Below are positions 29,738-37,393 of a DNA stretch of 64,000 bases, piece after piece. A model generated the notes under the pieces. It was given only the letters and a program-made list of their open reading frames with translations. It was not told where the DNA came from and ran no database searches. Position numbers and translations under genes: made by a program. Within the stretch, counting starts at the first letter, position 1. Each line of letters starts with the position of its first letter. This DNA is from Serratia sp. AKBS12. GTDB taxonomy: Bacteria > Pseudomonadota > Gammaproteobacteria > Enterobacterales > Enterobacteriaceae. The stretch spans positions 372,001 to 436,000 of the forward strand of contig NZ_JANUSB010000002.1 in the NCBI RefSeq assembly GCF_024793895.1, written 5' to 3'.

Positions 29738-30613
29738 TCAATGCTCTCCTCTGAACACCTCTTTCCTGTGCCATTCCACAAACCGCTCGCGCGGATAATT
29801 TTCTTTAACCGATGGCAACGCAATCGCTTTTCCCGCAAAATCCCAGAACAGCCGCTGTACCACCCCACCACCATTCACCGCGTCGGAAACCATCACACGC
29901 ATATTTTCATCCAAGCCAATCGAACCACGATCAAACGCTTTATGATGAATTACGCACAATGCCAGGCCATTAGGTACTTCACAAGGACCATGATGCTGCT
30001 TCCATCTGATATGGGCAGCTTCCAGAGCAATCGGCGCATTATCGTGGCGCATGTTGAAGCCGCAAATAGCGCACTGATAATTGTAAGCACGTAGCACCAT
30101 CTGGCGGAACTTCGGATCGCGTTGACGAAGAGAGGTGCGAATATCAAAACCCATCTCGTCAGCGATGTCTTCCTGAATACTGGCCGGGAAATGCGCCTCC
30201 AGGAGCTGCTGCGCCAGCGTATCAATTAACCTATGATTTTTTGCCACCAACGCAAAATTGTCGGCATTAAATCCACCCGCGACATTATATTCGATGAGTT
30301 CACGTCGGGGCGGCTGGCGGCTACCATTGGTTGAACACAGTTCCGCGTTTTGTAGTTCCCAGAAGCCATCGCCCTTCAGACGCCAGAACGGCATGTCCGG
30401 GCGCTGGTCACGGCGCTGCGGTCCATAACGTTCCAGAAGATCCAACAGGGGCTCGTAGATTTCAGAACCATAGTTAAACAGGCGATCATGACCCTGCCGA
30501 TAGCGTGAGAGGACGTGCAGCAGCAATAATGGCTTATGTGGCGCACGCTGTTCGCCTTTGCGCCAAATAGTAATATTTGATATCGCTTGCTTTAGGGTTT
30601 TGTCTGAGGTCAT
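29738..30613 (-). CDS. McrA-type HNH endonuclease, predicted phosphorothioated-DNA restriction enzyme
   Basis: This protein of about 291 residues has an N-terminal domain starting WRKGEQRAPHKPLLLLHVLS that resembles the sulfur-binding domain of ScoMcrA-like enzymes. Its C-terminal HNH nuclease has CAICGFNMRH, EAAHIRWKQHHG, then NGLALCVIHHKAFD (zinc Cys pair, catalytic His, Asn, His). Such type IV enzymes cut incoming DNA carrying phosphorothioate marks. No dnd or ssp modification genes are in the window, so the host's own DNA is presumably unmarked. The start (30613, MTSDKTLKQ) is preferred over one 15 codons earlier, but no clear ribosome-binding site supports either. Confidence 0.75.
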   Translation of the reverse strand: MTSDKTLKQAISNITIWRKGEQRAPHKPLLLLHVLSRYRQGHDRLFNYGSEIYEPLLDLLERYGPQRRDQRPDMPFWRLKGDGFWELQNAELCSTNGSRQPPRRELIEYNVAGGFNADNFALVAKNHRLIDTLAQQLLEAHFPASIQEDIADEMGFDIRTSLRQRDPKFRQMVLRAYNYQCAICGFNMRHDNAPIALEAAHIRWKQHHGPCEVPNGLALCVIHHKAFDRGSIGLDENMRVMVSDAVNGGGVVQRLFWDFAGKAIALPSVKENYPRERFVEWHRKEVFRGEH

Positions 30614-30756
30614 TGCGTTGAAGAATCCATGAACACATATTTGCGATGATGCTCGCAACTATATGTACATTCAAGGCATTATTGCAGACATCTTTTTTGT
30701 CTGTCGACTCTCCACCTGGCAGTTAGAATTCTGAAAACAACGGTAAAAAATACAGC

Positions 30757-30797
30757 GACCAACCAGTCCTAAGCGAGCTGGTTGGTCATTTTATTTT
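30757..30797. terminator. Bidirectional terminator after integrase relic 2
   Basis: A perfect 10-bp stem (GACCAACCAG / CTGGTTGGTC) with an 11-base loop is flanked by A-rich and T-rich runs. It lies just past the end of the integrase relic (minus strand) and upstream of the HNH gene. Confidence 0.7.
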
Positions 30798-30828
30798 AAA
30801 CATCAACCGAGAAATAAAGACATTCAAC

Positions 30829-31056
30829 TCACACGCTATTCCCCCAGTTGCTCTTCGCATAGTCAAACGGCGTAATCGCTCTCTCCCGATTGGCATCCAG
30901 AAAATCAGCCCACAACTGCAACATAAGCTTGCGAACATCCAGATGTTCCGCTTTATGGATAGGGTGAACCAGCAACACCATGCCTTCACCGTCAATAAGT
31001 TTATAAGCTTTTGCTTCAGGCTTAGCTGTACGAACCTTCTCATCACTCAGAGCCAT
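30829..31056 (-). pseudogene. Integrase relic 2 (N- and C-terminal ends joined)
   Basis: This 75-codon frame starts MALSDEKVRTAKPEAKAYKL and ends LMLQLWADFLDANRERAITP then FDYAKSNWGNSV. The start matches the integrase at 37394-38657, and the end matches its C-terminus (HKAEHLGERRLMLQWWADFL...). About 340 codons are missing, including the catalytic Arg, His-x-x-Arg and Tyr. The joint is in frame, so a small protein could still be made, but it cannot recombine DNA. Confidence 0.85.
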
Positions 31057-31251
31057 AACGAGCATCCTTTCAGGGGCTCTGTATGAATAATTATCGAATC
31101 GCGAGACACCCGCAATTATCCCCAGCGGTTTTCCTTAGGTAGCGTAAAAAATCGGGGAAAAACCGTACAGATACCAAACTCCAGACACAAAAAAACCACC
31201 TTTCGGTGGCTTCTTGTTCGCGCGGTTACTAATGGCAAGGCCGGACTCGAA
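30961..31251. repeat. Integrase-leader/att repeat, copy 2
   Basis: About 290 bases nearly identical to 38562-38856. They include the integrase start, its promoter region, a copy of the leuX terminator (CCACC TTTC GGTGG, 31196-31209) and the tRNA 3' segment. Confidence 0.9.
31237..31251 (-). repeat. att-like copy of the leuX 3' segment (2)
   Basis: AAGGCCGGACTCGAA is identical to 38842-38856 within leuX. Four bases of the tRNA acceptor (between CCA and this block) are lost. It marks the left border of the youngest element (31.25-38.84 kb). Confidence 0.85.
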
Positions 31252-31411
31252 TTTTACGCCTAGAAGACTGATATTAATATTGTTTAGAAACAGGAATAAT
31301 TAGTTATACTCGCACTTGTACCCACAAGTTAAGATCCGTACAAAAAATAGACATTGCAAGTGGGTATAAAGCCACACCAGTAGAACACCGATATGGCTGT
31401 CGAAGCAAGAC

Positions 31412-32419
31412 TCAGGCTGGCAGGAACGTTTTCTTCAGAGGCACCAAAAGTTTAGTCTCGATATCAACTTGTTCGTAGTTCTCAATAAGCGCACGGACGA
31501 GATCATCAAGTGTCCAGAGAGTCAGTGGTATTGTCGAACGGTCGGCTTCATATCGAGCATCTTTTGTAAAACCACCGGTACTGACATAAAGCCCGCGATC
31601 GTCTTTGTGGCGACCGCCGATAAAGCTGCGGATCTGTTGGCTTCCCATTTGCTCCCTGCGATGTTTTACCTCAACGATAATACGTGGATTTTCAAAACCG
31701 AATCCATCAGGTGAAGCAATGATGTCTTTACCCCGATCGGCACCCGCAGGTGACACCTGCGTTTTATAGCCCATACTACGTAAAACTCCGGCAACCAGAT
31801 TTTGCATCTCGTCCCAGTCAAGAGAGTTGATACGATCTTTGATACCCTCAAACGCCAGCATTTCCATATCGCGGAGCGGATCAGAAACGACCTCATCTTC
31901 ATCCATCACAACTGGACTCTGAGTAATCACATCTACAGTGGGTTTCTTGTCCTGCAAAAGTTCTTCTAGAGCATATTCTGGAAGCTGGAAAACTGTCAGC
32001 GTAGAACCCAATGTGTTTTTGGTAGCAACAGACAGTCTATCGCGGTCGATTTCTTCAGTATTCCATTTAACCTGCCGAGCGATCCCCATCCCCTCTTCAA
32101 TCCATTCAGGATGATATTGGAAGTCTGAAGTGACTTTGCCTAGCAAATAAGTACGGTTGGCTGGCGAATAGGTAATAACCCAATCACCCTTTTGGATCTC
32201 ATTCACAAAACGCCAGACCTGCGATGCACCAGAACGCGCAGTTCCCAGCTTTGTTAAAGGATCTGCCTCCTGGTATAAGGCGAGTAACTGGGCTCGGGAC
32301 AGGCCGGGTTTAACTAATGGAGCCAGCTGAGACCAACCGATGCCTACAATTTGCTTATCGCGAAAATCGTCATAGAGCTTGCCGCCGTCACCGCGGATCA
32401 TCCACATTCTGTTGCCCAT
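31412..32419 (-). CDS. Mrr-family restriction endonuclease
   Basis: This 335-residue protein has a C-terminal Mrr-type PD-(D/E)xK nuclease domain: MQNLVAGVLRSMGYKTQVSP, then GADRGKDIIASPDGF with the catalytic Asp and IIVEVKHRREQMGSQQI with the Glu-x-Lys pair. The N-terminal 150 residues (MWMIRGDGGKLYDDFRDKQI, VWRFVNEIQKGDWVITYSP) look like the reader domain that precedes the nuclease in several Mrr-like proteins. Such enzymes usually act as modification-dependent (type IV) restriction. It is the first gene inside the youngest element. A minus-strand start with AAGGGACGGG upstream is plausible. Target modification is unknown. Confidence 0.8.
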   Translation of the reverse strand: MGNRMWMIRGDGGKLYDDFRDKQIVGIGWSQLAPLVKPGLSRAQLLALYQEADPLTKLGTARSGASQVWRFVNEIQKGDWVITYSPANRTYLLGKVTSDFQYHPEWIEEGMGIARQVKWNTEEIDRDRLSVATKNTLGSTLTVFQLPEYALEELLQDKKPTVDVITQSPVVMDEDEVVSDPLRDMEMLAFEGIKDRINSLDWDEMQNLVAGVLRSMGYKTQVSPAGADRGKDIIASPDGFGFENPRIIVEVKHRREQMGSQQIRSFIGGRHKDDRGLYVSTGGFTKDARYEADRSTIPLTLWTLDDLVRALIENYEQVDIETKLLVPLKKTFLPA

Positions 32420-32756
32420 ACCCGTCCCTTCATAAGGAAAAGAAATTAAGCTGGATCATAAGCTTGTTCGCCGCATGCGTCAAAACCATCAACAACGACG
32501 GCCCAGCATTCCCGGATTGTACTTGCGATAATGTGCCCAGTTAAAATCACAGCTTCTATTTGCATGATATTTCGCCATATAAGTAAAAGCACCAACCAGC
32601 ATCGGCAGGTGCTTTTTGGAATGAGTAAATAAGTAAGGAAAGCTGCAGTGTGAATCAGGAAGGCTATTCCCAATGTTCACCGTGCCGCGCTACTACGATT
32701 TCTTTTCAATAAACCAGTTGCCTGTCGCGCCCGCAGAATATCGACTGCCCGCAGAT
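32420..32756. other. Region between the Mrr gene and the IS remnant
   Basis: These 337 bases show only short frames. The longest leftward one (32489-32680, 63 codons, begins MNIGNSLPDSHCSF) has no recognised family and no convincing ribosome-binding site. The part next to the IS remnant continues the broken transposase frame into unrelated sequence. Confidence 0.4.
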
Positions 32757-33282
32757 AGCCCCTAAAAAGCGCGATGCTGTCCAGAATGCGCGTGACCTGA
32801 ACGCCTGAAATACCGAAAGCGGCGGTGATCGTCAGACACACCTTCGTGAAATCATCCACACAGGTCAGGCACTTGATCCTCCGACCGTTGGCCAGTGCGT
32901 CCATAACGAAATCCATCGACCGTGTCAGGTTCGGGGCATCCGGGCGCAGAAGCGGAAACCGTTCGGTCGCCAGCCCTTTACGGCGTCGTCTGCGTATTAC
33001 GCTCAGTCCATTAAGGTGGTAAATACGGTATACCCGCTTGTGATTGACGTGAAGGCCTTACCGACGCAGCAACTGCCAGATGCGGCGGTAGCCAAAACGC
33101 CCGCGCTCCAGTGCCAGCTCAGTGATGCACCCTGATAAATGCGCATCAGCTGCCGGACGCTGAGCCTCATAGCGGCAGGTCGACAGGGACAAACCTGTAA
33201 GCCTGCAGGCACGACGTTGCGACAGACCGGTCGCATCAAACATAAACTCAACGGCTTCCCGCTTCTGGCCTGTCGTCAGCAC
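32757..33282 (-). pseudogene. IS3 orfB transposase, broken
   Basis: The frame reads RACRLTGLSLSTCRYEAQRP to GRFGYRRIWQLLRR, then an in-frame TAA (33058-33060) where homologues have Glu. It resumes with GLHVNHKRVYRIYHLNGLSV, then NLTRSMDFVMDALANGRRIK, to DSIALFRGY, where homology stops. Only the first Asp (SMDFVMD) of the DDE triad remains; the second Asp and the Glu are lost. Confidence 0.85.
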
Positions 33283-33539
33283 TTTCGCTCCAGAGCCACC
33301 TGAAGAGCCTCCTTATCCAGCATGGCTTCGGTAAGTAGCTTCTTGCGGCGGGCGTTCTCCTCTTCAAGAGATTTAAGCCGCTTCACCTCAGGAACTTCCA
33401 TGCCACCAAACTTCTTGCGCCAGGTGTAGAAAGTGGCATCGGAAATGGCGTGCTTACGGCAGAGCTCACGGGCAGAAACTCCGGCTTCCGCCTCGCGAAG
33501 AATACTGATGATCTGTTCGTCGGAAAAACGCTTCTTCAT
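33276..33539 (-). CDS. IS3 orfA (transposase DNA-binding subunit)
   Basis: This 87-residue OrfA has the IS3 helix-turn-helix (FSDEQIISILREAEAGVSAR, ISDATFYTWRKKFGG) and a leucine-zipper-like tail (LKSLEEENARRKKLLTEAML). One position usual as Leu in the zipper is Arg. It is intact, but orfB is broken, so it is functionally orphaned. It might still bind IS ends and influence expression nearby. Confidence 0.85.
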   Translation of the reverse strand: MKKRFSDEQIISILREAEAGVSARELCRKHAISDATFYTWRKKFGGMEVPEVKRLKSLEEENARRKKLLTEAMLDKEALQVALERKC

Positions 33540-33613
33540 GGGGATGTCCTCATGTGGCTTATGAAGACATTACTAACATCGGGGTGTGTTAATCAACGGG
33601 GAGCAGGTCAAGA

Positions 33614-33725
33614 GACTATCCGACATGCAAAAAGATATTTATTATGTTGCTTATGCCTTTGTTGAGACTGATGTTTATGTGTTCAAAACAAAAAGCCCGA
33701 AGAAACTATGAGAAACAGGATAGTC
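33614..33725. repeat. Inverted repeat flanking a mini-ORF before the PLD nuclease
   Basis: GACTATCC (33614-33621) and GGATAGTC (33718-33725) are perfect 8-bp inverted arms. Between them lies a 28-codon frame (33625-33711, MQKDIYYVAYAFVETDVYVF...), which may be the tail of a gene cut by the IS or a short leader. The right arm ends 14 bases before the nuclease start. Confidence 0.4.
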
Positions 33726-33739
33726 CAAAGGAGAACTGA

Positions 33740-34966
33740 ATGGAACTGATGAACCAGCCTTTTACCGGACAGCTTGGAAACCGTCTGATTGAATTGCTCG
33801 AGTCACCGGATTACCACACGCTGAATATCGTAGTCGCTTTCGCGAAGAACAGTGGTGTCCTTAGAATTAAAGATTCGCTTGAGAGGTTCAGAAAACGCGG
33901 CGGAATCGTTAATGCTTACTTAGGGGTCGACCTTGGTGGGACATCGTACGAGGCTCTGACTGCATTGCTACTGAATACTGACTCTTTGAATGTTATACAT
34001 GCTGAAAAGGCGCAGACATTCCATTCAAAAATCTACCAGTTTTTAGGGAATAGCAAAAGTTTGATTGTTGTAGGCTCACACAATCTAACCGGGGGAGGCC
34101 TATGGACCAACTTTGAAAGCTCAGTACATATCGCAATTGACGGGACGAACGAAAATGAGGGGGAAATAGTCAGTGGACTGGAGAAATACATTGGGGAATT
34201 AACGTCACTCGACAATTCATTCATGCCGATAGCGTCACGAGACGACATAGAAACGCTCCTTGAGAATGGATATGTGTTTAAAGAGGTCGCCGAAAGGATT
34301 CGATTGGCAACTAAGGATAAAACAGAACGAGCCCAGGTGGGTTTGTTTGGTAATGGTGTCTCAGCTCCACTTCCTCGTATCGGTATGTTGCAGGTGGAAC
34401 AATCGACAGCAATTATCAAGCATCCAACGGAATCTCACTCAGCTTCCCTGGAAAAAGAGGGGCAGACCATCTGGTTTGAAACAGGGAAAATGACAGGAGG
34501 ATCACGTAACATTCTTGATCTCTCTAAGAAGTCTCTGGTGGAACACGGAGACCCCAGCGGTACTTCTTTTGACCTTGGAAATAAAAAGTTTATGCGTGGT
34601 GGGGTTGAGTTTTTTGGCCTAGATCCAGCAGCTATTGACCAGTATAAAAATATAACCCTCAATTTTGAAGGGGTTGACTATTTTGCCAACACTATACTTT
34701 TTCCTGAGGGGAATAACGCAAATGGCACATGGAGGCTGCAAATAAAAGGAACTAGTACTTCCGGAAGGAAGATCACTGACGCTTTTAGAGCCAAAGGCGA
34801 GGCTGAATACTTAGTCAGAAAAATAATCACCTTTACTAAAATTCAAGGTGATTATTTTTATATGTCAGTATTCGCCGCATCGGAGCTTGAGAATTTTAAG
34901 GCGGCCTCTCGTATTTTGGCACGAAATGGGGCTACGACAAGCGCCAGGCAGCTTGGGTTACTCTAG
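33740..34966 (+). CDS. PLD-type nuclease, predicted restriction endonuclease of an R-M module
   Basis: This 408-residue protein has a phospholipase-D-superfamily catalytic motif, FHSKIYQF (H-x-K, near residue 95), followed by VVGSHNLTGGGLWTNFESS (S-x-N and later Glu). It has a single HKD motif, as in BfiI/NgoFVII-type restriction enzymes that dimerise to cut DNA without metal. The C-terminal half (GRKITDAFRAKGEAEYLVRK) may be the target-binding part. AAAGGAG precedes the ATG. The gene converges on two methyltransferase genes and overlaps the first by 4 bases at the 3' ends. Its base composition is low in GC against the chromosome, suggesting foreign origin. Confidence 0.75.
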   Translation: MELMNQPFTGQLGNRLIELLESPDYHTLNIVVAFAKNSGVLRIKDSLERFRKRGGIVNAYLGVDLGGTSYEALTALLLNTDSLNVIHAEKAQTFHSKIYQFLGNSKSLIVVGSHNLTGGGLWTNFESSVHIAIDGTNENEGEIVSGLEKYIGELTSLDNSFMPIASRDDIETLLENGYVFKEVAERIRLATKDKTERAQVGLFGNGVSAPLPRIGMLQVEQSTAIIKHPTESHSASLEKEGQTIWFETGKMTGGSRNILDLSKKSLVEHGDPSGTSFDLGNKKFMRGGVEFFGLDPAAIDQYKNITLNFEGVDYFANTILFPEGNNANGTWRLQIKGTSTSGRKITDAFRAKGEAEYLVRKIITFTKIQGDYFYMSVFAASELENFKAASRILARNGATTSARQLGLL

Positions 34967-35799
34967 AAACGGTTTAACCATTCTTCGTGTTTCCCTTTCC
35001 TGTTCCCGCTGATGCCGCCTTTGGCACCGCCAAAAGTAAGCAATATAGCGCTTTCATTCAGCGGGACTCCCTCCGAAATAAACAACGGAGCGCGATTAAA
35101 CTCTCGAAAGCGGTTTATGAACGATGGGATATCGAAACCAAATGCATAACCTGTTGTGCTTTTATATGGAGGGTCTACATAGACGATAGCATTTTCAGGT
35201 AAAGGATTATCCAAGAATGTCATTATATCCATATGAAGACAGCTTACTCCTTTCATGCCATTTACGAGGGCATCAATTCGGCGACGCAACTCGACAGGTG
35301 ATGGCTGCATTGGGTTGGCAGGACTACGACGAATACTGGTTGCGGTTGGTTCCCAGTAATCCCTGAAGCAGGCATTTGCCCAATATTCGCCTTTGCGCCA
35401 AATTTGCTTACCTCCAAAGGAGCAGGCCTGAAGCACTGGATATAGTTCAGCCTCGATGTCATTCACTGGAAGCGCCGATAGCGTAGACATATAAGCTTTA
35501 AAAAAGCGTTTATCATTAGGCAATCCGGATAAAATGCCATCAAAAATATCCATATTGAATGTTCCGGAGCCAATAGCAGACCAGAATGCCCCCCATGAGC
35601 TAATATCAAGCATCCTTATGCGTGATGGATCGACGCCTCTGTTAACCAATTCTATAGATACTGCGCCAGACCCACAACACAGGTCATAGAATAGAGTGTC
35701 CGGACCGGGATTAGACTCAAAAAGAAGGTCGACTATCTGAGCTGCTACACGCTGCTTACCCCCCTGATATGCACAGGGTACGCGCATTAGGTTGCTCAT
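34963..35799 (-). CDS. D12-class (Dam-like) adenine-N6 DNA methyltransferase
   Basis: This 278-residue methyltransferase has a SAM-binding motif I in FYDLCCGSGAVSIELVNRG (near residue 37) and catalytic motif IV as NAIVYVDPPYKSTTG (DPPY, near residue 210). The N-terminal PCAYQGGKQRVAAQIVDLLF is typical of D12-class enzymes. It would methylate adenine to protect sites cut by the adjacent PLD nuclease, or act on one strand of an asymmetric site together with the second methyltransferase. It overlaps the upstream methyltransferase gene by 4 bases (ATGA), so the two are cotranslated. Confidence 0.8.
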   Translation of the reverse strand: MSNLMRVPCAYQGGKQRVAAQIVDLLFESNPGPDTLFYDLCCGSGAVSIELVNRGVDPSRIRMLDISSWGAFWSAIGSGTFNMDIFDGILSGLPNDKRFFKAYMSTLSALPVNDIEAELYPVLQACSFGGKQIWRKGEYWANACFRDYWEPTATSIRRSPANPMQPSPVELRRRIDALVNGMKGVSCLHMDIMTFLDNPLPENAIVYVDPPYKSTTGYAFGFDIPSFINRFREFNRAPLFISEGVPLNESAILLTFGGAKGGISGNRKGKHEEWLNRF

Positions 35800-37043
35800 A
35801 AAGATTTCCTGCGGATTAAAATTCTTGCATAAACGCGCCGGCCATTGATAATACCTACTCCTCCCCTATCTTCAGGATGCGGACGATATCCAGCCTCTTT
35901 GAGAATGCTTGAAGATACATTGCTACGTGCGTTGCCGTTGGCAAGCATGACGATTTCAAACTGATCTGGACTGTATTTGTCGAGAAATGTAATTGGCACT
36001 CCCATAATTCCATCGTAGTCGACAGGAATGTTTTGGGTGCGTCCGACCTCAATTGCGTCGTAGTTTTCGTAACGTGGGTATTCTTCTGGAGAATAGTGGC
36101 AAGTTAATTCTATAGGCTCATGTCGCCTACTGGTATCAAGGTTGGTGAACCAGCGAACGCCCTTTACCCGGATGAAACGTCGCCCCCCCTCATCTATACC
36201 GCAACCAGATGCATTTAACGGATAGCTGTCAGGAACATAAAATTTGCGATCCCCGGAACGGATAGATTCTCCGTACCAAACTTTGTTATGACAGAAAAGA
36301 GGGAATACCTCTTTATATGTCGCTGCATTCATATTTCCAAGGATAATAAAATCTTTTTCGTGACGCACCAATAGGCTAATGTATTCGCGAAAAAGACTAA
36401 ATGGAGGATTAGTGACCACTATATCTGCTTTCTTGAGCAAACTTTCACATTCATTTGAACGGAAATCTCCGTCACCAGTAAGATGCTCAAGAGAATTTCC
36501 TGGCAATGTAAATAATGGCTCTAAATCCAGCGAACCGTCAGGCCTTACCAGAGTATCAACAGGCACTTCAGTGACTACAGCTTTATAGGCTCCTGTCACG
36601 CCCTCTAATGGGTATTCACGGCCCGCAATCGGAGAGCCGGCGTAGCAAGTGGATGTCAAGCCCGAAAGTCCTAGCTTTTCGAAATTCAGTACAAAGAACC
36701 GGAAGAAAGCTGACTCGAAAGGATCATCACAGTTACAGAGTATAGTTTTACCCTTTAACTGCTCCCGATGCTTCATCATTTCCCTAGCTACGTCTTCATA
36801 CTGCGTATAAAACTCATCCTTTTTGACGATGAAGGCATGATTGAGAGTGGCATTTCCTGATTTTGAGTGTAACTTAGGGCGTTCTAAATTTATATCAAAT
36901 GGCATAGTACCCTCGCGAACCACCGCTTTAAGAAATGTATTTATTGCGGCGGACATGCCGATACCTATTTCGTCGAACACTTCACTGGCGCGTCTCTTGA
37001 CATCCAAGTCGATTCGTATTGTTGTAGTGGGTTTTGTCGACAT
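35796..37043 (-). CDS. Fusion: RelB/DinJ-like RHH domain + EcoRI-type adenine methyltransferase
   Basis: This 415-residue protein has two parts. Residues 1-55 (TTTIRIDLDVKRRASEVFDE, IGMSAAINTFLKAVVREGTM) read like a RelB/DinJ antitoxin ribbon-helix-helix DNA-binding domain. From about residue 60 it follows the EcoRI-methylase family: KKDEFYTQYEDVAREMMKHR, GKTILCNCDDPFESAFFRFF, and motif IV ADIVVTNPPFSLFREYI. No RelE/YafQ-type toxin gene is adjacent. The start at 37043 has AGAGGT 7 bases upstream; a perfect palindrome overlaps that site. I infer that the RHH part represses the operon, limiting or timing methyltransferase synthesis. The DNA target sequence cannot be read from the protein. Confidence 0.82.
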   Translation of the reverse strand: MSTKPTTTIRIDLDVKRRASEVFDEIGIGMSAAINTFLKAVVREGTMPFDINLERPKLHSKSGNATLNHAFIVKKDEFYTQYEDVAREMMKHREQLKGKTILCNCDDPFESAFFRFFVLNFEKLGLSGLTSTCYAGSPIAGREYPLEGVTGAYKAVVTEVPVDTLVRPDGSLDLEPLFTLPGNSLEHLTGDGDFRSNECESLLKKADIVVTNPPFSLFREYISLLVRHEKDFIILGNMNAATYKEVFPLFCHNKVWYGESIRSGDRKFYVPDSYPLNASGCGIDEGGRRFIRVKGVRWFTNLDTSRRHEPIELTCHYSPEEYPRYENYDAIEVGRTQNIPVDYDGIMGVPITFLDKYSPDQFEIVMLANGNARSNVSSSILKEAGYRPHPEDRGGVGIINGRRVYARILIRRKSL

Positions 37044-37044
37044 A

Positions 37045-37064
37045 ATTTCACCTCTTAGTGAAAT
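37045..37064. promoter_or_regulatory. 20-bp palindrome over the ribosome-binding site of the fusion gene
   Basis: ATTTCAC (37045-37051), 6 bases, GTGAAAT (37058-37064) is a perfect 7-bp inverted repeat. It covers the ribosome-binding site and ends one base before the start codon. Ribbon-helix-helix antitoxins bind palindromes at their own promoters, so this is the natural candidate operator. As RNA it could also form a hairpin hiding the ribosome-binding site. Confidence 0.65.
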
Positions 37065-37393
37065 ACAATGTAGCACGTTTTGCGTTTGAGTTAAAACGTA
37101 GCTTACTGCAATAAATGTTGTGTTTTCTTTCTCCGGTTGCTATTGGTGATTTATCCACTCCTACTTTTTTAAGGACTACAATGGACGCCCCCGTTGAGGG
37201 AAAATAATTTTTTTGTAAAATCATATAGTTAGTTAATATTCAGGTCAAAGAAGAGGCCCAGCTCTTTGTGCTATTTAGGCATTGGCAGGCCAATGTAGGT
37301 TGGCCGTGAATACTGTTTATCCACGAGTACAAAACGCGCCCTACCTCTGGCTGGTTAAGGCCTCAAACCTTCCAGCTGAATTTGGTTCGGTAA
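37065..37393. other. Promoter region of the methyltransferase operon and spacer
   Basis: These 329 bases between the fusion gene and the integrase are AT-rich to about 37250. A second inverted repeat, ACGTTTT (37075-37081) and AAAACGT (37093-37099), is 11 bases apart and could be a further operator or promoter element. No gene found. Confidence 0.5.

Larger units (their letters stand above)
32757..33610 (-). mobile_element. Truncated IS3-family insertion sequence
   Basis: An IS3-type element has one intact end: reading leftward from 33610 it begins TGACCTGCTCCCCGTTGATT, as in IS elements of the ISEhe3/IS1222 kind (from memory). It carries an intact orfA and an orfB that is broken by a stop codon and ends abruptly at 32757. 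The other inverted repeat and about half of orfB are missing, so it cannot move by itself. Confidence 0.85.

Noticed and set aside
35796-37043. A toxin-antitoxin pair involving the RelB/DinJ-like domain
   Set aside because: No RelE/YafQ-type toxin frame lies up- or downstream; the domain is fused to a complete methyltransferase instead.
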